Part shown: positions 53,003-61,270 of the stretch, one piece after another
Layout of the letters: each line of letters starts with the position of its first letter
Numbering within the stretch: the first letter of the stretch is position 1
Source of the DNA: Bacteroidota bacterium
Lineage (GTDB): Bacteria; Bacteroidota; Bacteroidia; 2-12-FULL-35-15
Assembly: GCA_017303895.1 (NCBI GenBank)
Contig: JAFLBF010000016.1
Span: forward strand, 1 to 64,000
Direction of reading: 5' to 3'
Length of the DNA stretch: 64,000 nt
Program-made: the position numbers and the translations under genes
The notes under the pieces: generated by a model
Told to the model about the DNA's origin: nothing
Database searches by the model: none
What the model saw: the letters and a program-made list of their open reading frames with translations, nothing else

Positions 53003-53671
53003 TTAATAGTCTTCTTTTCCTTCATCAAAATGTTCATTATCGTCAAATTCAGAAGCTCCAAAATCCTCTTCCTCATTACTTTCCTCTTCTTCTGTTTCTT
53101 CTTCTTCACCTTCTTCGCCCTCTAATAATGCTGTTTCGTCTTCGCTGTGTGCACTTGCATAGGCTTCATCATCAGCATGTTCTTCGTCATCAAAATCTTC
53201 ATCGTCTTCATCAACAGGAGCAGCCATATTTGTTGCTTTGTATTGTTTAGGAGCTTCACCGGCCGATTTTACAATTTTAGGATAACTGATCTTGGCATCA
53301 TCAGCCACGATCTTGATCAATTCCACTAAAAAGGTCCAGCCTGTTTTTAGATCGTACACATAAACAAATTTTTGATGGGGATCATCGATCAAAGCAGCCA
53401 TTTTGCATTTGTTCATTTGGCGCTTAGGAGGCATTTTTTTTAATGCACGTAATTCTTTTTCATCCTCACTGATCGGGCGAAGAGTGATCTCGTCACCTTT
53501 TCTGAAATAATCATCACTGATATAGAAAGAGGCATCATGCAAATTATCGAAGCCGATGGATTGCACGATCACATTATGAAAATCTTCAAAATTTTGAGTG
53601 GATTTGATCTCTATCTCACGATATACTTCTTCATTGTCTTCAAACGTAACTCTAAATCTGTAAACAGCCAT
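53003..53671 (-). CDS. pRiA4b ORF-3-like protein with acidic tail
   Basis: A 222-residue protein. The N-terminal 130 residues match the PRiA4_ORF3 (IS1096 TnpR-like) family pattern: MAVYRFRVTFEDNEEVYREI, then FEDFHNVIVQSIGFDN, DASFYISDDYFRKGDE and FVYVYDLKTGWTFLVEL. The last 70 residues are almost all Asp/Glu/Ser/Ala. The family name comes from a plasmid ORF, but chromosomal Bacteroidota members are common; the function is unknown. There is no sign of an insertion element here. Confidence 0.85.
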   Translation of the reverse strand: MAVYRFRVTFEDNEEVYREIEIKSTQNFEDFHNVIVQSIGFDNLHDASFYISDDYFRKGDEITLRPISEDEKELRALKKMPPKRQMNKCKMAALIDDPHQKFVYVYDLKTGWTFLVELIKIVADDAKISYPKIVKSAGEAPKQYKATNMAAPVDEDDEDFDDEEHADDEAYASAHSEDETALLEGEEGEEEETEEEESNEEEDFGASEFDDNEHFDEGKEDY

Positions 53672-53723
53672 TCTTTCTTTTTATTTGTTTTTAGTGCTAC
53701 AAAAATAACAAAAATTATAATTG

Positions 53724-55130
53724 CTAACTTGCTTTTAAGCCCAACTTTTCGCCTTCTTTCAGCATAAATTGATGGGCTTCTTCATAATCATTTTTTATAA
53801 TTCCATCCAGGATTGCTTCACGTATGGCATTTTTGATGATCCCCACTTCACGTCCTGCTTTAATGTTAAATGTTTGCATGATATGCTCCCCTGTGATCGG
53901 TGGTTGCCAATTGCGAATATTGTCTTTTTCTTCTACCTCTTTGAGTTTTTGCCTAACCAGTTCGAAGTTTTTGAGGTATTTCTGAACTTTATATTCATTT
54001 TTAGAAGTGATATCGGCTTCACACAATTTCATCAGGTCATCAATATCATCTCCTGCTTCAAATAATAATCTTCTGACTGCACTATCGGTTACTTCGCTTT
54101 TCGCCAATACGATCGGTCGAAGGTGAAGCAGCACCAATTTTTGTACGTACTTCATTTTTTCATTGAGTGGAAGTTTTAAATTGGCGAAGATCTTCGGAAC
54201 CATTTTAGCTCCTTTATCTTCATGTCCATGAAATGTCCAGCCATGATCCGGTTCAAAACGTTTGGTTGGTGGTTTGGCGATGTCGTGTAAAATAGCAGCC
54301 CATCTCAACCATAGATCGTCAGTTGTTTTACAGATGTTATCTAATACTTCCAGCGTATGATAAAAATTATCTTTATGACCTTTCCCATTTCTGATCTCCA
54401 CGCCATGTAAGGCAGTCATCTCGGGAAAAATGTGATGCAATAATCCGGTATCGAATAATAGTTTAAATCCGGTGGAAGGTTTCTTGGCTAATATGATCTT
54501 ATTCAGTTCATCAGTGATCCTTTCATTGGAAATGATCTTGATCCTGTCTTTGTTCTTTGTAATGCTGGCAAGTGATGCCGGTTCGATCGTATAATCCAGT
54601 TGTGTGGCAAAGCGTATGGCACGCATCATGCGCAAAGGATCATCGGAGTATGTAATATCCGGATCGAGTGGTGTGCGTATTGTTTTTAAGGCCATATCCT
54701 TTTGTCCATCAAAAGGATCAAGCAGCTCACCATAGTTCGCTTTATTAAGTGCAATGGCTAATGCATTGATCGTAAAATCTCTTCTGTTCTGATCGTCTTC
54801 CAGCGTTCCGTTTTCTACCAATGGTTTTCTGCTTTCGCTTCTGTATGATTCTTTGCGGGCGCCTACAAATTCAATATCATAATCTTCATAGACAATTTGT
54901 GCGGTGCCAAAATTTTTAAAGACATTCACATGGTATTGATTGCCTAATTTTTGTGCAACACGTTCGGCCAATTCAATTCCCGATCCAATGGCAACAATGT
55001 CAATATCTTTACAAGGACGGTCTAGTAAAAGGTCGCGAACCCAGCCTCCAATAACAAATGCTTGTACATTCATTTCATCGGCACAATCAGCAACTATTTT
55101 AAAAATGGGATGCGTTAATTTTGTTTTCAC
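53724..55130 (-). CDS. cca: CCA-adding tRNA nucleotidyltransferase (HD-domain type)
   Basis: A 468-residue class II nucleotidyltransferase. The head has the GGWVRD motif and the catalytic [12 protein letters not shown] acids, then [11 protein letters not shown] and [16 protein letters not shown] of the RNA-binding neck. An HD domain is present as [18 protein letters not shown] near residue 275. Enzymes of this build repair or add the 3' CCA of tRNAs; the HD part may act as phosphohydrolase. The upstream threonylcarbamoyl-AMP synthase gene ends two bases before it, which makes a small tRNA-modification operon. Confidence 0.94.
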   Translation of the reverse strand: MKTKLTHPIFKIVADCADEMNVQAFVIGGWVRDLLLDRPCKDIDIVAIGSGIELAERVAQKLGNQYHVNVFKNFGTAQIVYEDYDIEFVGARKESYRSESRKPLVENGTLEDDQNRRDFTINALAIALNKANYGELLDPFDGQKDMALKTIRTPLDPDITYSDDPLRMMRAIRFATQLDYTIEPASLASITKNKDRIKIISNERITDELNKIILAKKPSTGFKLLFDTGLLHHIFPEMTALHGVEIRNGKGHKDNFYHTLEVLDNICKTTDDLWLRWAAILHDIAKPPTKRFEPDHGWTFHGHEDKGAKMVPKIFANLKLPLNEKMKYVQKLVLLHLRPIVLAKSEVTDSAVRRLLFEAGDDIDDLMKLCEADITSKNEYKVQKYLKNFELVRQKLKEVEEKDNIRNWQPPITGEHIMQTFNIKAGREVGIIKNAIREAILDGIIKNDYEEAHQFMLKEGEKLGLKAS

Positions 55131-55132
55131 GT

Positions 55133-55696
55133 TTACTTTCTGATGATCTTGATCTCTCCGTTCAGTGCTACTTTGATGATGGTGGATGGTTGTGTGTTGT
55201 TCATCTCATTTTGTCGGAGATTAACAATGTAATCCACTTTGTTGAGAATGTCGAGTTTAATATCTTTAAAAGAAGAAGGTGCTTGTTCACCGCTGATGTT
55301 GGCCGATGTAGAAACGATCGGTTTTCCGAATTTATGGATCAGGTTTTTGCAAAATTCATCTTTTACCAAGCGGATGCCTACACTGCCATCAGCAGCGATC
55401 ACATTTTCTGCAAGCATGCGTGCATCGGGATAAATAATGGTCAATGGGTGTTCGGCCGCTTCGATCAAGTCCCAGGCAATAGCCGGTACTTCTTTCACAT
55501 ATCTGTTGAGCATGGTTTCATCACATACCAATGTAACCATACTTTTATATTCGGCACGTTGTTTTATTTTAAAAACTTTGTTAACTGCTTCTTTGTTGCG
55601 CGCATCACAGCCAATACCCCAAACAGTATCTGTTGGGTAGAGGATGGTACCTCCTTTGCGAAGTACTTCTAATGCATTTTTTATTTCTTCCTCCAT
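55133..55696 (-). CDS. tsaC: L-threonylcarbamoyladenylate synthase (Sua5/YrdC/YwlC)
   Basis: A 187-residue enzyme that makes threonylcarbamoyl-AMP for t6A37 of tRNAs. The family start [20 protein letters not shown] is intact, followed by [15 protein letters not shown] with the KxR motif, [22 protein letters not shown] and [20 protein letters not shown]. Length matches the short (YrdC/TsaC) form without the Sua5 extension. It is the first gene before cca. Confidence 0.95.
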   Translation of the reverse strand: MEEEIKNALEVLRKGGTILYPTDTVWGIGCDARNKEAVNKVFKIKQRAEYKSMVTLVCDETMLNRYVKEVPAIAWDLIEAAEHPLTIIYPDARMLAENVIAADGSVGIRLVKDEFCKNLIHKFGKPIVSTSANISGEQAPSSFKDIKLDILNKVDYIVNLRQNEMNNTQPSTIIKVALNGEIKIIRK

Positions 55697-55752
55697 GTTG
55701 AAGCGAGTTTGGAACTATTACGAATATACGAATAATACTTATTCACTATTAT

Positions 55753-56871
55753 TTAGTGTTTATATAATTCGATCAATTGGGAGGTGATGGTTTTCGGATG
55801 AAATTTTTGAGCGTACTCAAACCCTTTGATCGCTATTTGCTGACGATTCGCTTCGTTATTCAATAAATAATTGATCTTTTCAGCCAATTCATTTTCATTA
55901 CCCGGATCAATGTATAAAGTATCCGGACCACCTGCTTCAGGGAAACAAGCTCCTTTTGTTGTAATAACAGGAACTTTACTTGTAAGTGCTTCAATGATCG
56001 GGATGCCGAAACCTTCAAATATGGATGGAAAAATAAAAATACTTGCTGCACGGTAAATAGCAGGAAGCTCGTCATTACTTACATTCTCTAAGAAATGGAC
56101 ACGTTGCTCCAATTTGTTGGCTTTTAAATAGGCTTTTACTTTTTCAAAATAGCTCGTTTTTTTACCGACCACAAACAAAGGAATATCCTTTACTTTTTTT
56201 AATGCTTTTGCGATCGTGAGTAAGTTCTTTCGTTCTTCTATTGTGCCCACATAAAAAAGAAACTGAGCAGGTAAATTGTATTTTGTTTTTACGGATTGTT
56301 CGAAAGCTTTGTCAGGTGCTTGATAAAAGGCATCATCACAACTTTGGTAGATCACCTGAATTTTATTTTCGGGAATGAAATAATATTTTTCAATATCTCT
56401 CTTCGTTTCTTCACTTATAGCAATGATGGTATCGGCAATATCACAAGCATGACGGAATTTTTTATTATAGATCTTTCTATCAAGGAATGGATATAGTTCC
56501 GGATAACGAAGGAAGATCAGGTCGTGGGTGGTCACGATCTTTTTTCCTTTGAACTGTTGAATGTTAAATGGCAGTTCATTGCTTAAACCATGATATACAT
56601 CGATGTGATGTTGATTCAATAGTTCAGTAATGCCGTATGATCTCCAGCGTGAACGCAGTTTTTTATCAATAAAACTTTGAGGAGTATGAATATGGATGTT
56701 GGATGTTTTTTCGATCTGCTGTTCGAATGCATTGCCCGAACGCTTTGTTGTATAAAGAAAAAGTTCGTTTTCCGGATAATGGCTATGCAAGGATTTAACC
56801 AGCGTACGGGAATAATTTCCTAATCCGCTATTATTCAAAAAAGCACGTTTGGCATCAAATCCTATCTTCAT
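55753..56871 (-). CDS. Glycosyltransferase family 4 protein
   Basis: A 372-residue GT-B enzyme. The N-terminal domain starts MKIGFDAKRAFLNNSGLGNY; the donor-binding domain has FLFYVGTIEERKNLLTIAKA and the E-x7-E motif EGFGIPIIEA. It transfers a sugar from a nucleotide donor to cell-surface glycans, most likely; the substrate is unknown. It stands alone among housekeeping genes, with a heptanucleotide repeat tract between its start and dapD. Confidence 0.9.
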   Translation of the reverse strand: MKIGFDAKRAFLNNSGLGNYSRTLVKSLHSHYPENELFLYTTKRSGNAFEQQIEKTSNIHIHTPQSFIDKKLRSRWRSYGITELLNQHHIDVYHGLSNELPFNIQQFKGKKIVTTHDLIFLRYPELYPFLDRKIYNKKFRHACDIADTIIAISEETKRDIEKYYFIPENKIQVIYQSCDDAFYQAPDKAFEQSVKTKYNLPAQFLFYVGTIEERKNLLTIAKALKKVKDIPLFVVGKKTSYFEKVKAYLKANKLEQRVHFLENVSNDELPAIYRAASIFIFPSIFEGFGIPIIEALTSKVPVITTKGACFPEAGGPDTLYIDPGNENELAEKINYLLNNEANRQQIAIKGFEYAQKFHPKTITSQLIELYKH

Positions 56872-56902
56872 TTCAAAACGATCTATAAAACTTTAATTTT
56901 TC

Positions 56903-56958
56903 AACTTCCAACTTCCGACCTCCAACTTCCGACCTCCGACTTCCGACCTCCGACTTCC
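56903..56958. repeat. Eight tandem heptanucleotides (RACYTCC)
   Basis: Units AACTTCC, AACTTCC, GACCTCC, AACTTCC, GACCTCC, GACTTCC, GACCTCC, GACTTCC follow each other without gaps, between the start of the glycosyltransferase and the end of dapD, both on the minus strand. Confidence 0.9.
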
Positions 56959-56959
56959 C

Positions 56960-57766
56960 TTAAACCGCCACATCATATTCTCTTAACGCATTGTTAAGAG
57001 ATGTTTTTAAGTCGGTACTTTCTTTTCGCTGTCCGATGATCAAGGCACAAGGCACTTGGAATTCACCTGCAGGGAATTTTTTGGTGTATGAACCCGGGAT
57101 CACTACTGAACGGGCAGGAACAATACCTTTATATTCTTTAGGTTCGCTGCCTGTAACATCAATGATCTTGGTAGATTTGGTCAATACCACATTCGCACCC
57201 AATACCGCTTCTTTCATGACACGCACACCTTCCACAACAATGCAACGCGAACCGATAAAGCAGCCATCTTCAATGATCACCGGTGATGCCTGAACAGGTT
57301 CCAGTACACCGCCAATTCCAACACCACCGCTCAAATGCACATCTTTTCCTATTTGTGCACAAGATCCAACCGTTGCCCAAGTATCTACCATGGTGCCGCT
57401 ATCCACATATCCGCCAATATTTACATAGCTGGGCATCATGATCACCCCTTTTGCGAGGTAAGCACCATAACGTGCCACCGCATTCGGAACTACACGCACA
57501 CCCAATTGCTCGTAATTGGTCTTTAATTTCATTTTATCATAATATTCAAAAATGCCCACCTCTATGGTTTGCATTTGCTGAATCGGGAAATAAAGGATCA
57601 CCGCTTTTTTTACCCATTCATTCACCTGCCAGTCGTTGCCCTTAGGTTCTGCCACACGTAATTTACCCTTATCTAAAAGCTCGATCACTTCACGGATAGT
57701 AGCTTGTGTTTTTTCTTCTTTTAACAGTTCTCTGTTTTTCCAGGCTGCTTCAATTATTTGTTGCAT
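56960..57766 (-). CDS. dapD: 2,3,4,5-tetrahydropyridine-2,6-dicarboxylate N-succinyltransferase
   Basis: A 268-residue enzyme of lysine and diaminopimelate synthesis that succinylates tetrahydrodipicolinate with succinyl-CoA. A helical N-terminal domain is followed by a left-handed parallel beta-helix with hexapeptide repeats (VMMPSYVNIGGYVDSGTMVD, VGSCAQIGKDVHLSGGVGIG, IIEDGCFIGSRCIVVEGV). The conserved GSCAQIGK and LSGGVGIGGVLEP stretches are intact. Length is typical. Confidence 0.96.
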   Translation of the reverse strand: MQQIIEAAWKNRELLKEEKTQATIREVIELLDKGKLRVAEPKGNDWQVNEWVKKAVILYFPIQQMQTIEVGIFEYYDKMKLKTNYEQLGVRVVPNAVARYGAYLAKGVIMMPSYVNIGGYVDSGTMVDTWATVGSCAQIGKDVHLSGGVGIGGVLEPVQASPVIIEDGCFIGSRCIVVEGVRVMKEAVLGANVVLTKSTKIIDVTGSEPKEYKGIVPARSVVIPGSYTKKFPAGEFQVPCALIIGQRKESTDLKTSLNNALREYDVAV

Positions 57767-57866
57767 AGGTGATAGGAATATTTAATTTCTTTATGGGCGC
57801 AAATATACCAAAAAGTATGTGCTTGGAGGGGTAGCTTCCCTGAACTATTTTTATTATTTTTGTGGC

Positions 57867-58280
57867 ATGGCAAGGATCATGGCAATTGATTATGGAAGTA
57901 AGCGGGTGGGAATAGCAGTTACCGATCCTTTGCAGATCATTGCGAATGGCTTAACCACTGTCCACTCAAAGGATCTGATCGATTTTTTGAAAAAATACAT
58001 GGAGAAGGAGCAGGTGGAGTGTATTGTGGTAGGGGAGCCGAAGCGATTGAATAATGAGGCCTCTGATTCGGCCCGTTTTATTGAGCCTTTTGTGGTACAT
58101 TTAAAACGGACATTTCCGCAGATTAAAGTGGAACGCATTGATGAGCGCTTTACATCCAAAATGGCTTTTCAAACCATGATCGATAGTGGATTAAAGAAGA
58201 AAGACCGGCAGAATAAAGAGCTGGTGGACGAAATTAGTGCCACGATCATGTTGCAGGATTATATGAATAGGATGAAGTAG
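57867..58280 (+). CDS. ruvX: Putative pre-16S rRNA nuclease / Holliday junction resolvase, YqgF family
   Basis: About 138 residues from the start at 57867 (MARIMAIDYGSKRVGIAVTD). An in-frame ATG at 57819 would add sixteen residues that do not look conserved; ATG at 57879 is also possible. The RNase H-like fold shows the first acid in AIDYG, VECIVVGEPKRLNNEASDSA, and the later DERFTSKMA and DEISATIML acids. It acts in 16S rRNA 5' maturation or DNA junction resolution. A TATTTTTG -7-like box (57855-57862) lies directly before the start, so the leader would be very short. Confidence 0.92.
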   Translation: MARIMAIDYGSKRVGIAVTDPLQIIANGLTTVHSKDLIDFLKKYMEKEQVECIVVGEPKRLNNEASDSARFIEPFVVHLKRTFPQIKVERIDERFTSKMAFQTMIDSGLKKKDRQNKELVDEISATIMLQDYMNRMK

Positions 58281-58289
58281 TGAGTAAAA

Positions 58290-58310
58290 AGTATCAGGTA
58301 TCAAGTATCA
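58290..58310. repeat. Three tandem heptanucleotides (RGTATCA)
   Basis: AGTATCA, GGTATCA and AGTATCA follow in a row, ten bases after the ruvX stop. Confidence 0.8.
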
Positions 58311-58350
58311 AGAATGGGGTGGTATAACCCTTAATAAATAAAAATTAAAA

Positions 58351-58950
58351 ATGATTTTACCAATTGTAGCATATGGCGACCCTGTACTTCGTAAGATGGG
58401 CGTTGATATTGATAAAGATTATCCGAATTTGGAGCAATTGATCGCTGACATGTTCGATACCATGAACAATGCTTTGGGTGTTGGATTGGCTGCTCCTCAA
58501 ATAGGTAGAGCGATCCGTTTATTCATTGTGGATACCAAGCCTTTTGCCGAGCGCGATGAGGATGATGAGGACGATGATGAATTTACACCGGAAGAACGTG
58601 CACAGTTGGAGGAATTCAAGCAAGTATTCATTAATGCCCGAATTGTAGAAGAAGAAGGCGAGGAATGGGCCTTTAATGAAGGATGTTTAAGTATCCCGAA
58701 GATCCGTGAGGATGTTTATCGTAAGCCTAAATTACGCATCAAATATCTGGATGAGAAATTTGTGGAGCATGATAAAGTATTTGAAGGTTTGATAGCGCGA
58801 GTTATTCAACATGAATACGATCATATTGAAGGGAAATTGTTTACCGATAAGATCAGTCCGTTAAGAAGAAGAATGATCCAGGGGAAATTGAATGATATTT
58901 CTAAAGGGAAAGTACAGATCGGCTATAAAATGCGTTTCCCTGTCAAATAG
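58351..58950 (+). CDS. def: Peptide deformylase with acidic insert
   Basis: A 199-residue enzyme that removes the formyl group from new proteins. The three motifs are complete: GVGLAAPQIG (43-52), EGCLSIP with metal ligand C112, and HEYDH (H154, E155, H158). Between motif one and two, residues about 67-90 form an acidic insert (ERDEDDEDDDEFTPEERAQL) that lengthens the protein beyond the usual 165-185 residues. I recall a similar acidic loop in other Bacteroidota deformylases. The start follows an A-rich leader. Confidence 0.95.
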   Translation: MILPIVAYGDPVLRKMGVDIDKDYPNLEQLIADMFDTMNNALGVGLAAPQIGRAIRLFIVDTKPFAERDEDDEDDDEFTPEERAQLEEFKQVFINARIVEEEGEEWAFNEGCLSIPKIREDVYRKPKLRIKYLDEKFVEHDKVFEGLIARVIQHEYDHIEGKLFTDKISPLRRRMIQGKLNDISKGKVQIGYKMRFPVK

Positions 58951-58973
58951 TTAAAATTGTTTTAATCTGATTT

Positions 58974-59522
58974 ATGAGATCCATTCGTTTTTATTCCGTT
59001 TTATGTGTTGCGCTTTTGGTATCGTCTTGTGGTTCTGAAAAACAGCAGGAAAATGCAGGCACTGCCGATGATCGTAGTATTTTGCTTGAGCGGATCAAAA
59101 CCTTTGAGAAGGAATTGTATGTAGCTGAAAAATTAGATCCGATAAAAGCCGATATGGCCATCACTTCTTATTCTGAATTCATTGAAAAATTTCCGGACGA
59201 TTCGCTGACCCCTGATTTTTTATTTAAAGCAGGTGAGGTAGCAACCGCCAATATGCAGTATAAACAAGCGGTTGGTTATTATAAAGGTTTAACTAACCGA
59301 TTTCCTGATTATAAATACAAAGAAGAAGCGTTCTATTTACAAGCACATATTTGGGATAACTTCTTGAATAACGATGATTCTGCACGTGTGATCTATGAAA
59401 TGGTGATCCAAAAATTCCCAACATCACACTATGCTGAGGATGCGAAAGCGGCTATTCAAAATCTTGGGAAAACAGATGAGCAACTCATCGAGGAGTTCAA
59501 GAAAAAGAATCTAGGAAAATAG
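58974..59522 (+). CDS. Tetratricopeptide-repeat lipoprotein
   Basis: A 182-residue lipoprotein. The lipobox is LVSSC (Cys19). TPR-like helices follow (about 55-165: DSLTPDFLFKAGEVATANMQ, YKQAVGYYKGLTNRFPDYKY, DSARVIYEMVIQKFPTSHYA), resembling BamD/YbgF-type proteins but shorter. It likely works at the outer membrane as a scaffold; it is too short for a standard BamD. It starts 23 bases after def in the same direction. Confidence 0.85.
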   Translation: MRSIRFYSVLCVALLVSSCGSEKQQENAGTADDRSILLERIKTFEKELYVAEKLDPIKADMAITSYSEFIEKFPDDSLTPDFLFKAGEVATANMQYKQAVGYYKGLTNRFPDYKYKEEAFYLQAHIWDNFLNNDDSARVIYEMVIQKFPTSHYAEDAKAAIQNLGKTDEQLIEEFKKKNLGK

Positions 59523-59523
59523 T

Positions 59524-60312
59524 TTATTGGTTGAACTCTTTCTCCAATAATTCCTTCAGTCGCTCCTGAGTTAAGGTATGTTTTAATTCCCCTTCTTTCG
59601 AAAAAGAAATTTCACCCGTTTGTTCGGATACCACAATAGCAATGGCATCGGTATTTTCCGTGATGCCCACTGCTGCCCGGTGTCGCATTCCCAAATGAGC
59701 AGGGAAGTCGGCATTTTCTGTTACGGGTAACACACAGCGTGCTGCCACAATGGTGTTATTGGAAATAATAATAGCACCATCGTGCAATGGTGAGTTTTTG
59801 TAAAAAATACTTTCGATCATTCGTACCGATACTTTTGCATCGATCGTATCGCCTGTATTGGCATAAAATTTTAAGTCGTTGTTCTTTGTGATGATGATGA
59901 TCGCACCGGTTTTGGTTTCACTCATGTGTTTGCAAGCTTTAATGATCGCATTGATGTCCAATGATACCTGCGCGTTTACTTGCCATTTGAAATCAAAAAG
60001 CCCTTTTCCTAATTTCCCTTTGGAGAAAAATTCAGTGGTGCCTATGAACAATAAGAATCGTCTTAATTCCTGCTGAAATACGATCAATAATGCAATAAAG
60101 CCAACATCAATGAACTTGCCTAATATGCTTCCAAATAGCTGCATATTCAATGCTTTTACAATTATCCAGAGTAAATAGAACAGGAGTATGCCTATGAATA
60201 TATTAACGGCTACGGTTCCTTTGATCAGGTAATACAGCTGATAGATCAAAACCGCAACCAGTAGTATATCTACTACATCAATAAGTTGTATCTTGATAAA
60301 AAGCGGTAGCAT
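59524..60312 (-). CDS. cdaA: Diadenylate cyclase CdaA
   Basis: A 262-residue membrane enzyme that makes c-di-AMP from two ATP. Three N-terminal helices (about 10-75) precede the DAC domain with SPLHDGAIIISNN (DGA motif) and GMRHRAAVGITENTDAIAIV (RHR motif). Length and order match the CdaA type. No cdaR or glmM is nearby, unlike Firmicutes. The gene is convergent with the TPR lipoprotein gene, with stops a base apart. Confidence 0.95.
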   Translation of the reverse strand: MLPLFIKIQLIDVVDILLVAVLIYQLYYLIKGTVAVNIFIGILLFYLLWIIVKALNMQLFGSILGKFIDVGFIALLIVFQQELRRFLLFIGTTEFFSKGKLGKGLFDFKWQVNAQVSLDINAIIKACKHMSETKTGAIIIITKNNDLKFYANTGDTIDAKVSVRMIESIFYKNSPLHDGAIIISNNTIVAARCVLPVTENADFPAHLGMRHRAAVGITENTDAIAIVVSEQTGEISFSKEGELKHTLTQERLKELLEKEFNQ

Positions 60313-60425
60313 AAAAGGTTGAAACTTTATTCTGTAAACTTACTAAAAAAATATTGATAAAAAGTGTCTTAATTTTTAGCGAATCTGACAATTGCGTTTT
60401 ACATTTATCGGACAAAAGAATTGAA

Positions 60426-61187
60426 GTGAAAGTCACATTTTTAGGAACAGGAACATCTCAAGGAGTACCCATCATTGCTTGTCAGTGTGCGGTGTGTTTA
60501 TCAGCAGATACTCGCGATAAACGTTTGCGTTCCTCAATAATGGTGGAGCATCAGGGGAAGGATTTTGTGATCGATACCGGACCTGATTTCCGCCAGCAGA
60601 TGTTACGTGAGGATGTAAGAAATGTAGATGCTGTCCTGTTTACCCACGAGCATAAGGATCATACTGCGGGTTTTGATGATATCCGTGCATTTAATTTTGT
60701 GAATCAGAAAAAGATGGAGGTGTATGCTTCGGCACGTGTGCAGGAAGCTATTCGAAGAGAGTTTGCTTATATCTTTAGTGATTTTAAGTATCCCGGCATT
60801 CCGGAGATCAATCTTCATTTATTAGAAAATAAACCGATCACGATCCAGGGAGTGGAGGTAATGCCCATCGAAGTGATGCATTATAAATTGCCTGTTTTTG
60901 GTTTTCGCATTGGCGACCTTACGTATATAACCGATGCTAATTTTATTGCAGAGGAAGAAAAAGAAAAGATCAAAGGTTCAAAAGTATTAGTTCTAAATGC
61001 CCTGCGAAGAGAGCAACACATCTCTCATTTTACCTTGGCTCAAGCTATCGACCTGGTAGAAGAGCTGCAACCCGATGTGGCTTATTTTACACATATCAGT
61101 CATCAGTTGGGTTTGCACGAACAAGTGCAAAAAGAGTTGCCAACACACATTCAGCTGGCATATGACGGATTACAGATAGAGCTCTGA
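60426..61187 (+). CDS. MBL-fold metal-dependent hydrolase (PhnP-like)
   Basis: A 253-residue protein when started from GTG at 60426, which gives the expected family beginning (M/V)KVTFLGTGTSQGVPIIAC. An upstream ATG at 60354 in the same frame would add 24 residues with no similarity to the fold, so I prefer GTG. The motif HEHKDHTAGFDDIRAF carries the zinc ligands, and later EVMHYKLPVFGFRIG, YITDAN and YFTHISHQLG supply the remaining ligands. Related enzymes are phosphodiesterases such as PhnP; the substrate here is unknown. C-Q-C-A-V-C near the start is a Cys-rich segment also found in this family. Confidence 0.88.
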   Translation: MKVTFLGTGTSQGVPIIACQCAVCLSADTRDKRLRSSIMVEHQGKDFVIDTGPDFRQQMLREDVRNVDAVLFTHEHKDHTAGFDDIRAFNFVNQKKMEVYASARVQEAIRREFAYIFSDFKYPGIPEINLHLLENKPITIQGVEVMPIEVMHYKLPVFGFRIGDLTYITDANFIAEEEKEKIKGSKVLVLNALRREQHISHFTLAQAIDLVEELQPDVAYFTHISHQLGLHEQVQKELPTHIQLAYDGLQIEL

Positions 61188-61270
61188 AACCTTAGGATCT
61201 TTATTTTTTTGTCTTGACTTTTCCCTTTTTTTTTACTTTCTTTATAATATAATCTCTAATCTAAACCCAA

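Noticed and set aside
53003-53671. pRiA4b ORF-3/IS1096 TnpR-like gene as evidence of an insertion element
   Set aside because: No transposase, inverted repeats or target duplication nearby; chromosomal members of this family are common in Bacteroidota.
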